A model generated the notes under the pieces. That model saw only the letters and a list, made by a program, of their open reading frames with translations, was not told the DNA's origin and did not search any database. Below, one piece after another: positions 48,180 through 60,221 of a stretch of 64,000 nucleotides of DNA (position 1 is its first letter; each line of letters starts with the position of its first letter). Source of the stretch: Syngnathus acus (taxonomy: Eukaryota > Chordata > Actinopteri > Syngnathiformes > Syngnathidae); NCBI RefSeq assembly GCF_901709675.1, contig NC_051089.1:15737976-15801975 (forward strand). The letters are read 5' to 3'. The translations under genes were made by a program, and so were the position numbers.

Positions 48180-51100
48180 TTATCTGGCCCGGTGGTTGGA
48201 AAGCAGGAAATCTTTATCTTTGCAGGTCAGGCAAAGTTTGAGGTTCCTGAGGGACCCGCCGGCAGAGTAAAAGGCCCACGTGCCCATTAGGAACAAGATA
48301 ATGTAGGTGGGAATCAGGCTGGCAACATACTCCGGGTTCTGGAAGGTCTGTTGAAGGAGAGGTAGATACATTCAAGTCAGTGGTATGGGGTAGCATGCAA
48401 CTTCATTAGGTAAGAGGAGTAATAAAAAAAAAATGACTAAGTTCATTTTAAAATTTGGGAGCTGAACTTTGAACTCGTTTGTGTAGAAATTGAACTTTCC
48501 CAACACTGCTGATAGCAACGCAGCCACATCATATGCAAGCTTCTGCCTTCCCAAAACGAGCCCCCCAACCCCACTTTCACTTCGCAAACACTCACCAGAC
48601 AGGAAACGACCAGGTGGCTGATGACAACAGCAGCAACCGCCCACCATTGCTGTTTCTCACAGGAATCAAAGAAGACCACGCCCCAGAACATGTGGAGGAG
48701 GATAATGGCCATCGTCATGAATGCTAGGATGGGAAAAAATAGAAGGAAAAGTTTCAGTAGAGTGGAACATTATTTGCATGCATTTCACTTGCTCCACATC
48801 ATTCATAGTTTACCATAAACTTTACCTCAGTCTGCCATACATCCAGATTCAGCCCTCTATGGGGCCCTAGGCAAAAATATGTCAAGGGACCCCACTAACT
48901 AAAGTCGTCCAGCCCCGCACCTTGTTTTATGTATTTTGCATTCAGCCCTATGTCTTAAATTACAAGATATGGCTAAAGAGAAAGCAGTTATGTTTTAAGG
49001 CAGATTGAGATGGGCTAATCTTTTAAAATGGGGTTTGTCAAAATATGACAAGATCTGCAAGAAAAGGGAGCACTATGTTTGGATCAAAAACTGGCCACAT
49101 GGAAGAGGGATAAAGACAAGAGTGCAAGAAAAAGGGGGATATTGCACTGCAATCAGTGGCACCACAAGACTGACTAGGTTTACATGAAACAATATTTGGG
49201 TTGGAAAAGGGGTAACGCGGTGGTCTCAGTCCAGATTTAAAAACCCGAACAAAGGCAAATTTTGGGTTTTTCACAGAAAACCTGAATAATGCCAATATTC
49301 AATTCAATATTGCTCTTCCACATCTTCAACATGGATCAGAGCCAGATGACGTGTCTCAACCGTCTGGTTAGGATGCCTCCTGGAGAGGTCTTCCAGACGC
49401 GTCCCACTGGGAGGATACCACATGGACCACCCAGGACACACTGAAGAGACCATGTCTCCCGGAAAAGCAGGACAAATTGACTGGGGGCGGGGAAGTCCGA
49501 GCTTTCTTCTTAAAGCTGACTCTCGGATGAACGGACGGACTGCTTATGGCAACCATTATTTAAGTACCGTATTTTCCGCCCTAAAAGGCGCACCGGGTTA
49601 TAAGGCGCACCTTCAATGAACGGCCCATTTTAAAACTTTGTCCATATATAAGGCGCACCGGATTATAAGGCGCATAAAATAGAAGCTATACTGCATCAAA
49701 CTGAGGTTGACTAGGGTTGCGGTATGCATCCACTAGCCAATAACCAACGAGCCCTCTGTAAACAATCGCGTTTCTCAAACGATCTCCTATAAAATGATCA
49801 GAACTGACTAAAGTTCGATCTAACGCATTGGTACTACTTACCTATGTTTCCCTTCCATATCGATCCGTAGATTTACTCGAAACATTAACAGAGCAGCCTA
49901 TTTTGACATGAAATAGCCTGGTACGTATAGCAGCTATCGCAATAGCATTAGCCATCCGCAAAGTCTCACGAGCCTCAGCTCGCAATCTCCCATGAGCCTC
50001 AGCAAAGTGTAAACAATCGCGTTTCTCAAACGATCTCCTATAAAATGAGCGGAACTGACTAAAGTTCGATCTAACGCATTGGTACTACTTACCTATGTTT
50101 CCCTTCCATATCGATCCGTAGATTTACTCGAAACATTAACAGAGCAGCCTATTTTGACACGAAATAGCCTGGTACGTATAGCAGCTATCGCAATAGCATT
50201 AGCCATCCGCAAAGTCTCACGAGCCTCAGCTCGCAAGCTCCCATGAGCCTCAGCAAAGTGTAAACAATCGCGTTTCTCAAACGATCTCCTATAAAATGAT
50301 CAGAACTGACTAAAGTTCGATCTAACGCATTGGTACTACTTATCTATGTTTCCCTTCCATATCGATCCGTAGATTTACTCGAAACATTAACAGAGCAGCC
50401 TATTTTGACATGAAATAGCCTGGTACGTATAGCAGCTATCGCAATAGCATTAGCCATCCGCAAAGTCTCACGAGCCTCAGCTCGCAATCTCCCATGAGCC
50501 TCAGCAAAGTGTAAACAATCGCGTTTCTCAAACGATCTCCTATAAAATGATCAGAACTGACTAAAGTTCGATCTAACGCATTGGTACTACTTACCTATGT
50601 TTCCCTTCCATATCGATCCGTAGATTTACTCGAAACATTAACAGAGCAGCCTATTTTGACATGAAATAGCCTGGTACGTATAGCAGCTATCGCAATAGCA
50701 TTAGCCATCCGCAATCTCCCATGAGCCTCAGCAAAGTGTAAACAATCGCGTTTCTCAAACGATCTCCTATAAAATGATCGGAACTGACTAAAGTTCGATC
50801 TAACGCATTGGTACTACTTACCTATGTTTCCCTTCCATATCGATCCGTAGATTTACTCGAAACATTAACAGAGCAGCCTATTTTTAAATGAAATAGCCTC
50901 GCGGGTACAACAGCTATTCGGTGACGCCCCCTGACTCCAGTTGCCGTAATGTTGGGAAGCGATGCGACCTTGTAATTTACTAGTCGTACTAAAACGTACT
51001 GAAACATTTTGGCAGAGCACTGTGTACAACCAGTATGGATCAACAAATTCATCAATTGATCCATATATAAGGCGCACTGGCCTATAAGGCGCACTGTCGG

Positions 51101-53653
51101 CTTTTGAGAAATTTTTAGGTTTTTAGGTGCGCCTTTTAGGGCGGAAAATACGGTAATAAATATTACTCCAACTGTCATGGAAAAGATAATCCTGTTTCAT
51201 TTGATTCCTTGACCGCAAAGATGAGCACTTTCAGACCATAACAGAAGATATAGGCCCCTCAAGTACAATCGTGCACTTGAGAATGAAGTGGTACCTGAAG
51301 ACAGGAAGTAGTGCTGCGAGTCTCCATGGATCCCAATAGTTCCTGGACCAACCGAATCAGCCAGAATGTTCACCACAGAAAACGCGCCACTCATGAATCC
51401 AAAACCAAGGCCAGACACTAAAACAGATCACAAGAAGAAGCATCTAAGACTGGAACTATACTACACCTCTGACATGGTGAATTTGTATGTACACTGTTCC
51501 CTCACTTTTTGCAGGTGATACATTACAAATATTTATAGACACTATGCAGTCTATCACAAAATATTTTAGCTGATCAAACATGTGGTTGTACAATTAAGTT
51601 TAATTTAAGTTCATTAGAATTAAAAAAATAAATCAGGGAATTTTTAAATGCAAGGGATAAAAAATAAATTTGCAAAGTTTTAAATGCAAAATATGGTTAG
51701 GATGATTGTAGCATATTAGCTTTTTTTTAATTAGCTTTGAGGACAATAGGAGGGTTACCCCTTTAAAATAAAAATTCTTGCTAATTTGGGACGTGTACCA
51801 TAAGCCAGTTGTCGTATGGAGATGGGCATCGTTTCCTCCTGACTGAGGGCGAGGAGCCCTTCATTTGCTTTCCTGCAGACACAAATGCACAGAGGTCATA
51901 AAACATTGTAAATAATTATGAACAGAGTATGTGGCTCAAAGGCGATATGTGGTGTGAAAATGAGCCTTTGCTGAGGAAACCCTGGCTGCAGAGCGCAGTT
52001 GGAGCCATGGCTCAACGTGGGTGCTTTACCCACACATTCTAAACGCCCCTTTTGTTTTCTTTTGTATTTCAACTATACAGGAAGGGCGCCTTCTGCCGGC
52101 CATATGTGGTGTTGCACACATCCAACTTATTTCTATGTGGTGAACATCTTTGGACCTCAATCTTTAGACCAAATGGCCTGGCATTATGAACCAACATCGA
52201 CTCCTCTATTTTCAGGACCCCTGAAAACGCTGAACGAGCTTTCGTGGCTGTACAACCCTTTGGTCACCCAGAATGAACGTCAAAATTGACTTTTTAACCA
52301 ATTCAGTCAATTCTTTGCCCCGACTGGCTGAGGGGTTACTGTTTTATCCTATTTTTAAAGTGTTATACTCATTTCATGTTAAGTCTGAATGTAGCATTAC
52401 AAACAAATACAGACAAGCCAAAGAAAAAGGAAAACACACATGGAACTGACATCTAAGAAGCACAATCTGAAGTTTGGCATGGATGTAGATTAACATCTGA
52501 AGTTGTGTAGTTTTTTTCCAGAAATATACATGAATTCCAAAATTACATTTTTTTTTTTTTTTAACAATCGGCTTTAGATGATCGAGCTTACTTGAGCAGC
52601 TTGTAGTAAGCGAAGCGGAAGGTCTCCTGCAGGAGAACGGACAGCACCACCCCAAAAATGAGGAGGCCTTTCTGCTGGACCGCACTCTCCTTATTACTTA
52701 TTTGAACGGAGATGAACCAAACCAGAGAGGACAGCAGGAGAGACACAAGCCAGAAAAACGCCCTGGGGGGGGGAATAAACACAAGTTAGTTTCAAAACAG
52801 GTCCCAAGTGCCTGCAAAATTATTTTTCCCCTGTCAATACAATTCACTCTACTCAATGGAGATCAACTGATTTTGTGAACCTGTGAACTCAAAACTTTAA
52901 AGGAGACATCTCATGGTAAGTTGACTTTTTAAGTCAGAATTCTAAATCTGAGAAGAAAAAAAAGTTAGAATACTATCACCCGCCCACCCTTTTTTTCTTG
53001 ACTGGCCCTAATCCTCTTCCGTACTCTTTGCATTTAAAGAGACCGCACCAAAACAGCTCGCTCTGAGCCGCACCTCAGAACAAGTAGAAAAGTGTGTGAT
53101 CGTATCAAAATGAGGTATTCAGACAAAAGCATGGCTGTTCCACATTATGTAGACCACAACTGAAAGAGTAAAACATTATAATTTATTACCGTGATACTTG
53201 GGCTCTGATGGGTAAAATGGGTTTTGTGTACAGCGCAGCAGTAAAAAATGAATTGCAAAGAAAACACCAAGTCAAAGTGAGTTACTGTGTGCGTATGCGT
53301 GTACACAACAACAATAATAATTAAAAAAAAAACGAAATATGCAATTTGATACGATGAGCAACTCATTCAAGATAAGTGAACAGTTACCGAAGGTGTTCGG
53401 GAAAGCTAATGGCCCGCTCGGCTACAATGCTAGCTACACAGCGATTCACGTTTATCGATCTAAACATGACTAAATTAACGTTGCGGTCCTCACAACGACA
53501 CGTATACGCTAAAGGTCCCACAGGGAAGGGTGCGACTCACCCTGCTATGAGAAAGATGACCCTCAGAGGCTCCTGGGCGATTGTAAACAGGAACAGTGAA
53601 ACGGCAGGGCCGAATGCAATGAAGGTACAACCAAAAAACACTGCCGCTGTCAT
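48180..53653 (-). CDS. aph1b: Gamma-secretase subunit APH-1 (aph1b type)
   Basis: APH-1 is the seven-span scaffold subunit of gamma-secretase, the intramembrane protease that cleaves Notch and APP; it stabilises presenilin and nicastrin. Six exons: 53541-53653, 52592-52762, 51799-51872, 51295-51417, 48596-48723 and 48180-48347 (113, 171, 74, 123, 128 and 168 bp, phases consistent), giving 258 residues from MTAAVFFGCTFIAFGPAVS to a stop after FLLSNHRAR. The conserved GxxxGxxxG of TM4 falls at G122, G126 and G130 (SGLGFGFMSG) and the two essential histidines at H171 (ILLHMFW) and H197 (VISHLVV), the same numbers as in mammalian APH1. Lacking the long APH1A C-tail, it fits aph1b. Complete and intact; all donors and acceptors are GT and AG. 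Confidence 0.95.
49320..49545 (+). mobile_element. 3' end of a non-LTR retrotransposon (Rex-like LINE)
   Basis: GAGCCAGATGACGTGTCTCA, CAGGATGCCTCC-type wording, GTCCCACTGGGAGGATACC and ACCCAGGACACACTGAAGAG follow the order of the C-terminal coding end of fish Rex-type LINEs. It is truncated at 5' and sits in aph1b intron 4. Confidence 0.5.
49567..51153. mobile_element. TA-flanked MITE expanded by an internal minisatellite
   Basis: The ends CCGTATTTTCCGCCCTAAAA and TTTTAGGGCGGAAAATACGG, with TA at both borders, belong to the ATAAGGCGC family, and subterminal ATATATAAGGCGCACCGG matches too. The element is about 1.6 kb instead of about 390 bp because a 251-bp unit is repeated five times inside it. 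It lies in aph1b intron 4 (between 48723 and 51295). Confidence 0.85.
49761..50970. repeat. 251-bp minisatellite, five copies
   Basis: Units beginning AACAATCGCGTTTCTCAAAC start at 49761, 50012, 50263, 50514 and 50741, so the periods are 251, 251, 251 and 227. The 227-bp spacing results from a 24-bp loss (AAAGTCTCACGAGCC...CTCGC) in the fourth unit. Copies differ at only a few positions, so expansion or homogenisation is recent. Confidence 0.95.
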
Positions 53654-53795
53654 GTTTGATGTTTCTTGGTTAGATAGGTATTGTTGCGTTTGTCCGTCGT
53701 CGAGCAAGATGTGGACCAACAGTTGGTTCTTTATTTGCAATATCTTCGGTTGTTTTACGGCAGTCAGTACACAATGCACTTCAGCCGATGTAAAA

Positions 53796-53811
53796 ACGTC
53801 ATACTTCCGGT
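53796..53811 (-). promoter_or_regulatory. aph1b promoter candidate: ETS and CRE-like sites
   Basis: On the minus strand about 145-155 bases upstream of the ATG: ACCGGAAGTATGACGT, combining a consensus ETS site (CCGGAAGT) and a CRE-type TGACGT. No TATA box is visible, as expected for a broadly expressed gene. Position and motif type are observed; function is inferred. Confidence 0.4.
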
Positions 53812-53817
53812 CATAAG

Positions 53818-53950
53818 GCCTGTGTCAAACTTAAGGCCCGGGAGCCAGATCCGGCCCGCCACATCATTTTATGTGGCCCGCAAGACAACTTTTGCATCGA
53901 CTTTGTTTCATTACTAAATTTACAAATTGTCTTCACTTTTAAAAACATAT
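53818..53950 (-). mobile_element. hAT MITE (CAAACTCA family), partial copy
   Basis: CCTGTGTCAAACTTAAGGCC and the CCGGCCCGCCACATCATTTT block are one end of the family; similarity stops near 53945. It abuts the aph1b promoter region. Confidence 0.75.
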
Positions 53951-54130
53951 ATAAATAAGAATATTTACACATTGAATGACATGATAAATTATATAAATTA
54001 AAAGGAGTATTTACACATTGATTGACATGATTAGTTATATAACTTAATTGGAATATTTACACATTGATTGACATGATAAATTATATAAATTAATGGAGAT
54101 ATTTACACATTTATTGACATGATTGATTGA
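53950..54130. repeat. Tandem AT-rich repeat, about 54-bp period
   Basis: ATATTTACACATTGATTGACATGATNAATTATATAA-type units recur about three times (the shared core TTTACACATTGA is at about 53964, 54010, 54055 and a variant at 54100). Confidence 0.75.
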
Positions 54131-54132
54131 CA

Positions 54133-54222
54133 AGATGGATGGATGGATGGATGGATGGATGGATGGATGGATGGATGGATGGATGGATGGATGGATGGAT
54201 GGATGGATGGATGGATGGATAT
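54133..54222. repeat. (GGAT)n microsatellite
   Basis: About 22 GGAT units. Confidence 0.95.
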
Positions 54223-54539
54223 GAAAAGTATGAAAGTATAAAAAGTATAGGTTCGTATAAACTAATATAAATATGTACACATTGTTGTTGCTCTTTCTTC
54301 AATGTGAAGCCTAGTTTGTTTGTGTACTCAGACGCAGTGATGTGTGTGACATTGAGGGGGCGCAAGTGTGCCAAATGTGAGTGAGAAAGAAACCTCGAGA
54401 AGGTGTGTAAATAGTTCCGGAATAAAAAGTGGCTAAGAAGAGCCCTAGAAGGAAAGTGTCTTTTGTCTCCAACGTACTCTTTCTTCGAGTCACACAGTAC
54501 AATGGTATCTTGCGAAGCATAATAAGGAGAAATAGCCCC

Positions 54540-55600
54540 TGGCCGCTGAATTCATCATAAAGAACTTTTATGTTGATGGCATTACAAGTGTTTAATCTGT
54601 TGACGCAGCCATTAAACTGGTGAAGGAAGCCCAAGCTCTGTGTGCGAAAGGACAACTCAGTCTCCACAAATTCATCTCCAATGATCGAGCAGGGCGGCTC
54701 GGTGGCGCACTGGGTAGCACGTCCGCCTCACAGTTAGGAGGGTGCGGGTTCGATTCCACCTCCGGCCCTCCCTGTGTGGAGTTTGCATGTTCTCCCCGGG
54801 CCCGCGTGGGTTTTCTCCGGGCACTCCGGTTTCCTCCCACATCCCAAAAACATGCTTGGTAGGCCGATTGAAGACTCCAAATTCTCCCTAGGTGTGAGTG
54901 CGAGTGCAAATGGTTGTTTGTCTCTGTGTGCCCTGCGATTGGCTGGCAACCGGTTCAGGGTGTCCCCCGCCTACTGCCCGATGACGGCTGGGATAGGCTC
55001 CAGCACTCCCGCGACCCCCGTGGGGACTAAGCGGTTCAGAAAATGGATGGATGGATGATCGAGCAGTTCTAGAATCAATCTGCGAGTGAAAGAGCCAAGG
55101 GAGTGAAAGACATAGAGATTAGCCATGAAGAGCTACCAGTTCAGACAGTTCTTGGAGTTAGATGGAATGTAGAAATGGACACTTTCTTCTTCAAGGTCAT
55201 ACTCGAAGAGAAACCATGGACACGACGTGCAATTCTCTCAATTGTAGCCTCCCTGTATGACCTTTTGGGGTTTTTAGCCCCATCTATACTCTCAGGCATT
55301 AGGTCCTTCAGAAAATATGTCGGAAAGGCATCAGCTGGGATGAGCCACTTCCAGATGAGTTAAAGCCAAGGTAGGAGTGCTGGGTTAGTGACCTTAAGAG
55401 CCTAGAAAAGATTTAAATCAAAAGATGCTCCTCGCCACGAATGGAAGCTTGCAAGGGTGGTAGACGTGTGTGAGGATGCAGATGGACTTGTTCGCAAAGC
55501 AATCGAAGATTAGGCAGAAGAGGTGAACGTCCTAACAAGCCATCTGTTTTTGAACGTCCCATCCAGAAATTAGTTGTTTAGTGGAAAACACAACTCCCTG
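54540..55600 (+). pseudogene. BEL/Pao retrotransposon pol fragment, broken by a SINE
   Basis: Frames reading YVDGITSV, AIKLVKEAQALCAKGQLSLH and, after the SINE, EELPVQTVLGVRWNVEMDTF, TRRAILSIVASLYDLLGFLA are typical of Pao pol (end of the reverse transcriptase to RNase H region). Further on, ERPIQKLVV near 55555 is the C-terminal Pao signature. Several stops and frame changes, plus the SINE at 54692-55054, make it non-functional. No LTRs or gag are evident. Confidence 0.8.
54692..55054 (+). mobile_element. SINE inserted in the Pao fragment
   Basis: Full-length, from GGGCGGCTCGGTGGCGCACTG to a GGATGGATGG tail. The target duplication ATGATCGAGCA flanks it on both sides. It is the best-preserved copy in the window. 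Confidence 0.92.
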
Positions 55601-56277
55601 CGTGTCAAATTAGACAATCGATCTTTCGACCGGGAATGGCTACAGTGGTTGATGTGAAATTTTTGCATTTTATAGATAAAATCGCCCCGAAAACTCCGCT
55701 TTTTTTTCTAAGACTTTTGGCGTTTCACGGAAACATGGCTATGATGAAAAGTTATTGAGGGAGTGGCTGATGGTTTAGCGGTACAGAGTTCGATTTCCAC
55801 ATGTGAGTGTGTGTGAGTGATGGTGTGAATGTGTGTGTAAGTGACAAAAAGAAAAAAGTTTTTGACACCTTTTTATGTGGTAGCACGAAATTGCCATGGC
55901 GACCTGCATTTTGCTATATCAAAGTAAATGTCATGAAAAGGGGAAAAATCCCTACATGGAAGCACAATGTGTTGTGTTGTTTTTTTTTTACAAATAATGA
56001 CTGCTGCTTTGAGTTCACAGTACATTATTTACTGTACATGGTCAGCCCTCTAGCGGTAAAAGACGGAACTACAATGGTATGACACCACACAATATAGCTT
56101 TGAAACTCGGGTTATAGTTTCAATGTCGATGTTAAAACTTGGCTTGCAGTTTCCGAATGTTATACGTGATGGGTGTTGTAAAAAATCGCTTTAACGATTG
56201 AGGTGCAAAAAAAGAAAAGGTTGATAATAATTATTACCATCGTAATAATGTTGACGATGTGATGGCAATAATAATAA
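55600..56277. other. Intergenic stretch, nothing recognised
   Basis: Low-complexity and AT-rich sequence between the Pao remnant and tnni2. One weak string GGTTTAGCGGTACAGAGTTC might be SINE-like. No exon is evident. Confidence 0.4.
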
Positions 56278-56335
56278 TCCATCCATCCATTCCCCATACC
56301 ACTTGTCACTACAGGGGTCGTGGGTATGGCGGATC
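56278..56335 (-). mobile_element. SINE tail fragment
   Basis: ATCCATCCATTCCCCATACC followed by CTTGTCACTACAGGGGTCGT is the 3' end of the GGATGG SINE in reverse. Confidence 0.65.
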
Positions 56336-56406
56336 CTATAATGATAATAACAATAATAATAATTGTTAACAATGGAAATGATGTTAATTCATTTATTTGG
56401 TCATTT

Positions 56407-56475
56407 TGTTTGTTTGTTTGTTTGTTTGTTTGTTTGTTTGTTTGTTTGTTTGTTTGTTTGTTTGTTTGTTTGTTT
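56407..56475. repeat. (TTTG)n microsatellite
   Basis: About 17 TTTG units. Confidence 0.95.
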
Positions 56476-56851
56476 GACCTCCCCAGCGGGAATCTCTGGC
56501 GCTAATCCCCAAGGCCATACTGATGAGCAACTGCCTCACCATATTTATGTAAATTTGCCTTGTGTCAATTCCAAATACATGAAAACACATGATAAAATGT
56601 TGTTTAAGACTCATGCGTGAGAAAGTGATCCAATGGAACAGTTGATACTACAAAACAGTAAGTATTGCATTTTTTTTCCTTTTATTTCACCAGGTTAGTC
56701 TCAATTGTTGTTTTTGTCCATCTTGGATCATCATTTTCCTGACATATTTCCTTGAATGTGTGATCTACACAACAATGTGAATAATGTGGTTACATATAAA
56801 ACACTTAACTGATGCATGTCAATACTAAAAGAATTCTAAAAGCTCTCTGGT

Positions 56852-58856
56852 TCAGGCCTCTGTCTCAAACATTTTCTTTCTGCCATCCATCCCGGATTTG
56901 TCCTCGATTTTCTTTCTCCAGTCACCAGTCTGTTTCTCCTGAGTGAAACATATGCAATCAGTGAATATGTTCTAAAATATAACAGTCTGAGTGAAGTAGA
57001 TGAATTAGATTGGTGGAAAAAGAAGATACGTGTATGTGATTTACCAACCTCATCCCTTGCCTCCTTCTTGACTTGCTTTAGGTTGGCCCTCAGGTCCATG
57101 GATACTTTGTGTTTGGACCCCAGCAGGGCCGCTAACATGGCGTCAGCTGACATCCGAACCTTCTTCAGGGCTGGCTTCCTAAACTTTCCATTGAAATCTT
57201 GAATCATTAACTTCAGGTCGTTGATCTGATAGGGAAGGGTAATGTAACTTTTAGATTTCAATTTAAAAAAAAAATGCAACAGATTCTTTGTAATTATTGA
57301 TGGAGAACCAAAAGATGCATATGTAGGCGTACCTCCTTTTCAGACTTCTTCACTTTCATATCCATGTCGTACCTTTCATCATCTACCAGATCGATCTGCT
57401 TGTGAAGTTTCCGACAGAGCTCCTGCCAATGTGTAATACAGATAATGATGAATTTGAAAAGAATGGGTGGGTTGCATCTGTCTGCTGAGAGTACAGTATT
57501 TAGTCCAATTATACCAGTGCTCCCTAAACTTTTCCATCATCACATATTCATTTAAAGTGATTTGAACTTGGACTGGGCGGCTCGGTGGCTCTCTGGTTAG
57601 CACGTCCACTTCACAGTTAGGGGGGTGCGGGTTCGATTCCACCTCCGACCCTCCCTGTGTGGAGTTTGCATGTTCTCCCCGTGCCCGTGTGGGTTTTTTC
57701 CGGGCACTCCGGTTTCCTCCCACATCCCAAAAACATGCTTAGTAGCAGGCCAATTGAGCACTCCAAATTGCCCCTAGGTGCGAGTGCGGATGGTTGGTTG
57801 GTTGGTTGGTTGGTTGGTTGGTTGGTTGGTTGGATGGATGGATGGATGGATGGATGGATGGATGGATGGATGGATGGATGGATGGATGGATGGATGGATG
57901 GATGGATGGATGGATGGATGGATGGATGGATGGATGGATGGACCAGGAGAAAATGAAGTCTTCTTTGCACTGGCTGTGTGAGCTCGTACGTGTGATTGTT
58001 CTGGTCCAAGTCAGGTCAAATAGTTATCAACACAATGGCAATACAAGCCAGGGATAAGATAAGGAAGGGTTAAGGTGAACCTCAGAAGGTGGTTTGGTTC
58101 ACAGTAGATAGGTAAGGGCTCGTTTTGTGTGTTTGTGAATTGGACACCTGTTGGTTGTAAAGTTTACCTGCAACTCCTGCATGCAGCCAGGGAGGGAGAG
58201 AACTGGGCAGTTCTCCTCCATATATATGGTCTTTTCCTCTTGGGCCTGTTTAGCTGCCTCATCCACCATTGTCTGACCAATCTGCAACAGCAAGCTCTGA
58301 GCACAAGGAGCAGCTGACAGTTCAGAACCACAGAGAATTGCATTTGGACAAAATTATGTATCACAAAATTTCATGAAATATATTTACTGTACAATGCCCT
58401 ACTAAGAAAGGATTGCAAAATGTAAAATTGTAAAATGACAAGACAAATTGACTGTCATCTGAATGCTAATTTTGGATAATTGTTGCAGATGTGAATAACT
58501 AAGGCTGATATATGTCTTTGTTTATTTCCTTGTCAAAGCCCCAAATTGCAAAGTCCTTCTATATAGTAAGGATGATTGGAATGATTCATGTTTTAAAGAG
58601 AACATAATGTTCAATTCTGAGAAGATGGTGTAAAGGCTCTTGATTTCTTTTTAAAGTTTTGATGTGTCGTTTGTATCATTTTCAGCGCTCCATAAAACCA
58701 CAAGTGATTCAAAATAACCATTGTACTTCACCTTGAGGTAATTCCTTCGGCTTAATGTCATCTTTTTCCTTCATAGAGAAATACAGAAGATTCCAGTGAG
58801 TTTTGTGGATTAACAAGTAAGAAGGAAAGAGTTGAAATGAGGACTTACTCTGCCAT
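56852..58856 (-). CDS. tnni2: Troponin I, fast skeletal muscle-like
   Basis: Troponin I is the actin-binding inhibitory subunit of the thin-filament troponin complex. Six coding exons (58849-58856, 58732-58768, 58168-58296, 57333-57422, 57049-57225, 56852-56938) join in phase to 175 residues: [15 protein letters not shown] at the N-terminus (troponin C-binding helix), the troponin T-binding coil around [19 protein letters not shown], the inhibitory peptide [12 protein letters not shown] at about 101-112, the switch segment [16 protein letters not shown] from 113, and [20 protein letters not shown] at the C-terminus. The length and lack of an N-terminal extension exclude the cardiac form; fast skeletal is preferred over slow, but fish have many paralogues, so the number is uncertain. 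The first coding exon starts only 8 bases before its donor, with 32 bases of 5'UTR (58857-58888) after a CTTTCCTGCAG acceptor. Confidence 0.9.
57573..57788 (+). mobile_element. SINE copy in tnni2 intron, tail replaced by microsatellite
   Basis: From GGGCGGCTCGGTGGCTCTCT through GATTCCACCTCCGACC to TTGCCCCTAGGTGCGAGTG, then straight into GGTT and GGAT repeats. The 3' third is missing. Confidence 0.85.
57789..57941. repeat. (GGTT)n followed by (GGAT)n microsatellite
   Basis: About ten GGTT units then about 27 GGAT units, intronic in tnni2. Confidence 0.95.
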
Positions 58857-58937
58857 TTTGACACCGCAGCAGCTGATTCCTCTGTGGCCTGCAGGAAAGA
58901 AGTGAGATGAATAGGAATGCTCCTGTCTTTATAATGG

Positions 58938-58981
58938 GTGTGCGTGTGTGTGTGTGTGCGTGCGTGCGTGTGGGTGCGCGC
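58938..58981. repeat. (GT)n / (CGTG)n microsatellite
   Basis: Short GT and GC-containing run just upstream of the tnni2 5'UTR exon. Confidence 0.85.
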
Positions 58982-58984
58982 TTG

Positions 58985-60220
58985 TATGCACGCAATAGAC
59001 CAGTTGTCTTCAGAAGCTGTGGGTAGAATGTGGGATTTAAGAGTTGACAGTGGCAGCTGAGCAACAAATGTTCGAGGAATTCTCTTCTGGAAGCATCCCT
59101 CAACAGTGAGATGTTACATTACAACAGTGCTTCACCTCGACAATGTTTTGTATTTGTAACAATGAAGTGTCTCTATTAGTACAATATACTAATATGTATA
59201 AACAAAGTATATAGTATGTTGTATTTTTATTTTCAGTTATCTGAAACCTGTAGCATTCCATTGGGGCTTAGAATGAAATATTTTCCCCACACTAAATCCA
59301 GGATTTTTTGCCCTTGATTAAATCTGAGGCAGGGTTAAGATCTTAAACTGTACATAGATTTAGGACTACAACAATTAAGAAGTAGGCTTTATTAGTATTT
59401 TTCTCACTTCGGTAAAGTGTACCTTGAATATAAACTACAGTGCACTGATATACGTATATTTTCACGATCGAAAAAAAATTCCAACACCAGAGTAAGAAGT
59501 CTCAATTCATGAAGAATTCGTCATCTAAGTCAGCATCAGTTAATTGTCACTGAAAAAAATATAGGAGAAAACATGGAAAGTAAGAACACTTTTAAAGAGG
59601 TTATGTTAAAACTATTGAACATAATATTATCCATATAAGATTAAGCAAAACAATTCCGAAAGGTTTGTTTGGTAAATTATTCATAGGTGCCCCCCACCCC
59701 TTTCAATGATTCCCCACTTGCAATGAACATACATTAGTAGGATGAGCAGCACAATGGTGCTAAAGGATAGTCCCCATGAGTCTGTTTTGTCATTTGTTGA
59801 GAGTGCAGCTTCATGTGCAAAAGGTTTTAGTTCAAATCCAGATTAGAGGACTAGGAAAGCAGTGAAGTCTTGCTTTGAAGCAAAAGGTGGTTTCTAAATT
59901 CTCGAGAGTGAGGTTGGGTACACCCAGGGCCAATCGTCAGGGGGGGGAAAAAAAATCACATTTGTTCATGCATGTTTTGGAAATATGGGAGAGAGCCATT
60001 GTATCTAGATAAAGCCCACCAAGAGATTATACAAAGGAACCAAGATTCATACACAGAACATCTTGACTGGGAAGCGGATTAACAAACCGCAAGCTTCATT
60101 TTAACGTATCTTTGCATTCAATTTATCTGATACTTATTGTGTAGGTTGTCTATTGGGCCCCCGTCATTGAGAGATTTGTTCAATTACTGAAGGATCTGAA
60201 CAGCATGATACATCTTTGAA
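58985..60220. other. Upstream of tnni2: no exon recognised
   Basis: AT-rich sequence. A degenerate SINE remnant may lie at 59929-60035 (GGGCCAATCGTCAGG ... CATGCATGTTTTGGAAATAT). The tnni2 promoter should lie here or further right, but I could not place a TATA box or first exon with confidence. Confidence 0.4.
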
Positions 60221-60221
60221 A

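Noticed and set aside
49567-51153. CRISPR-like array (regular 251-bp repeats)
   Set aside because: Units are contiguous without spacers, in a vertebrate intron, inside a MITE; it is a minisatellite.
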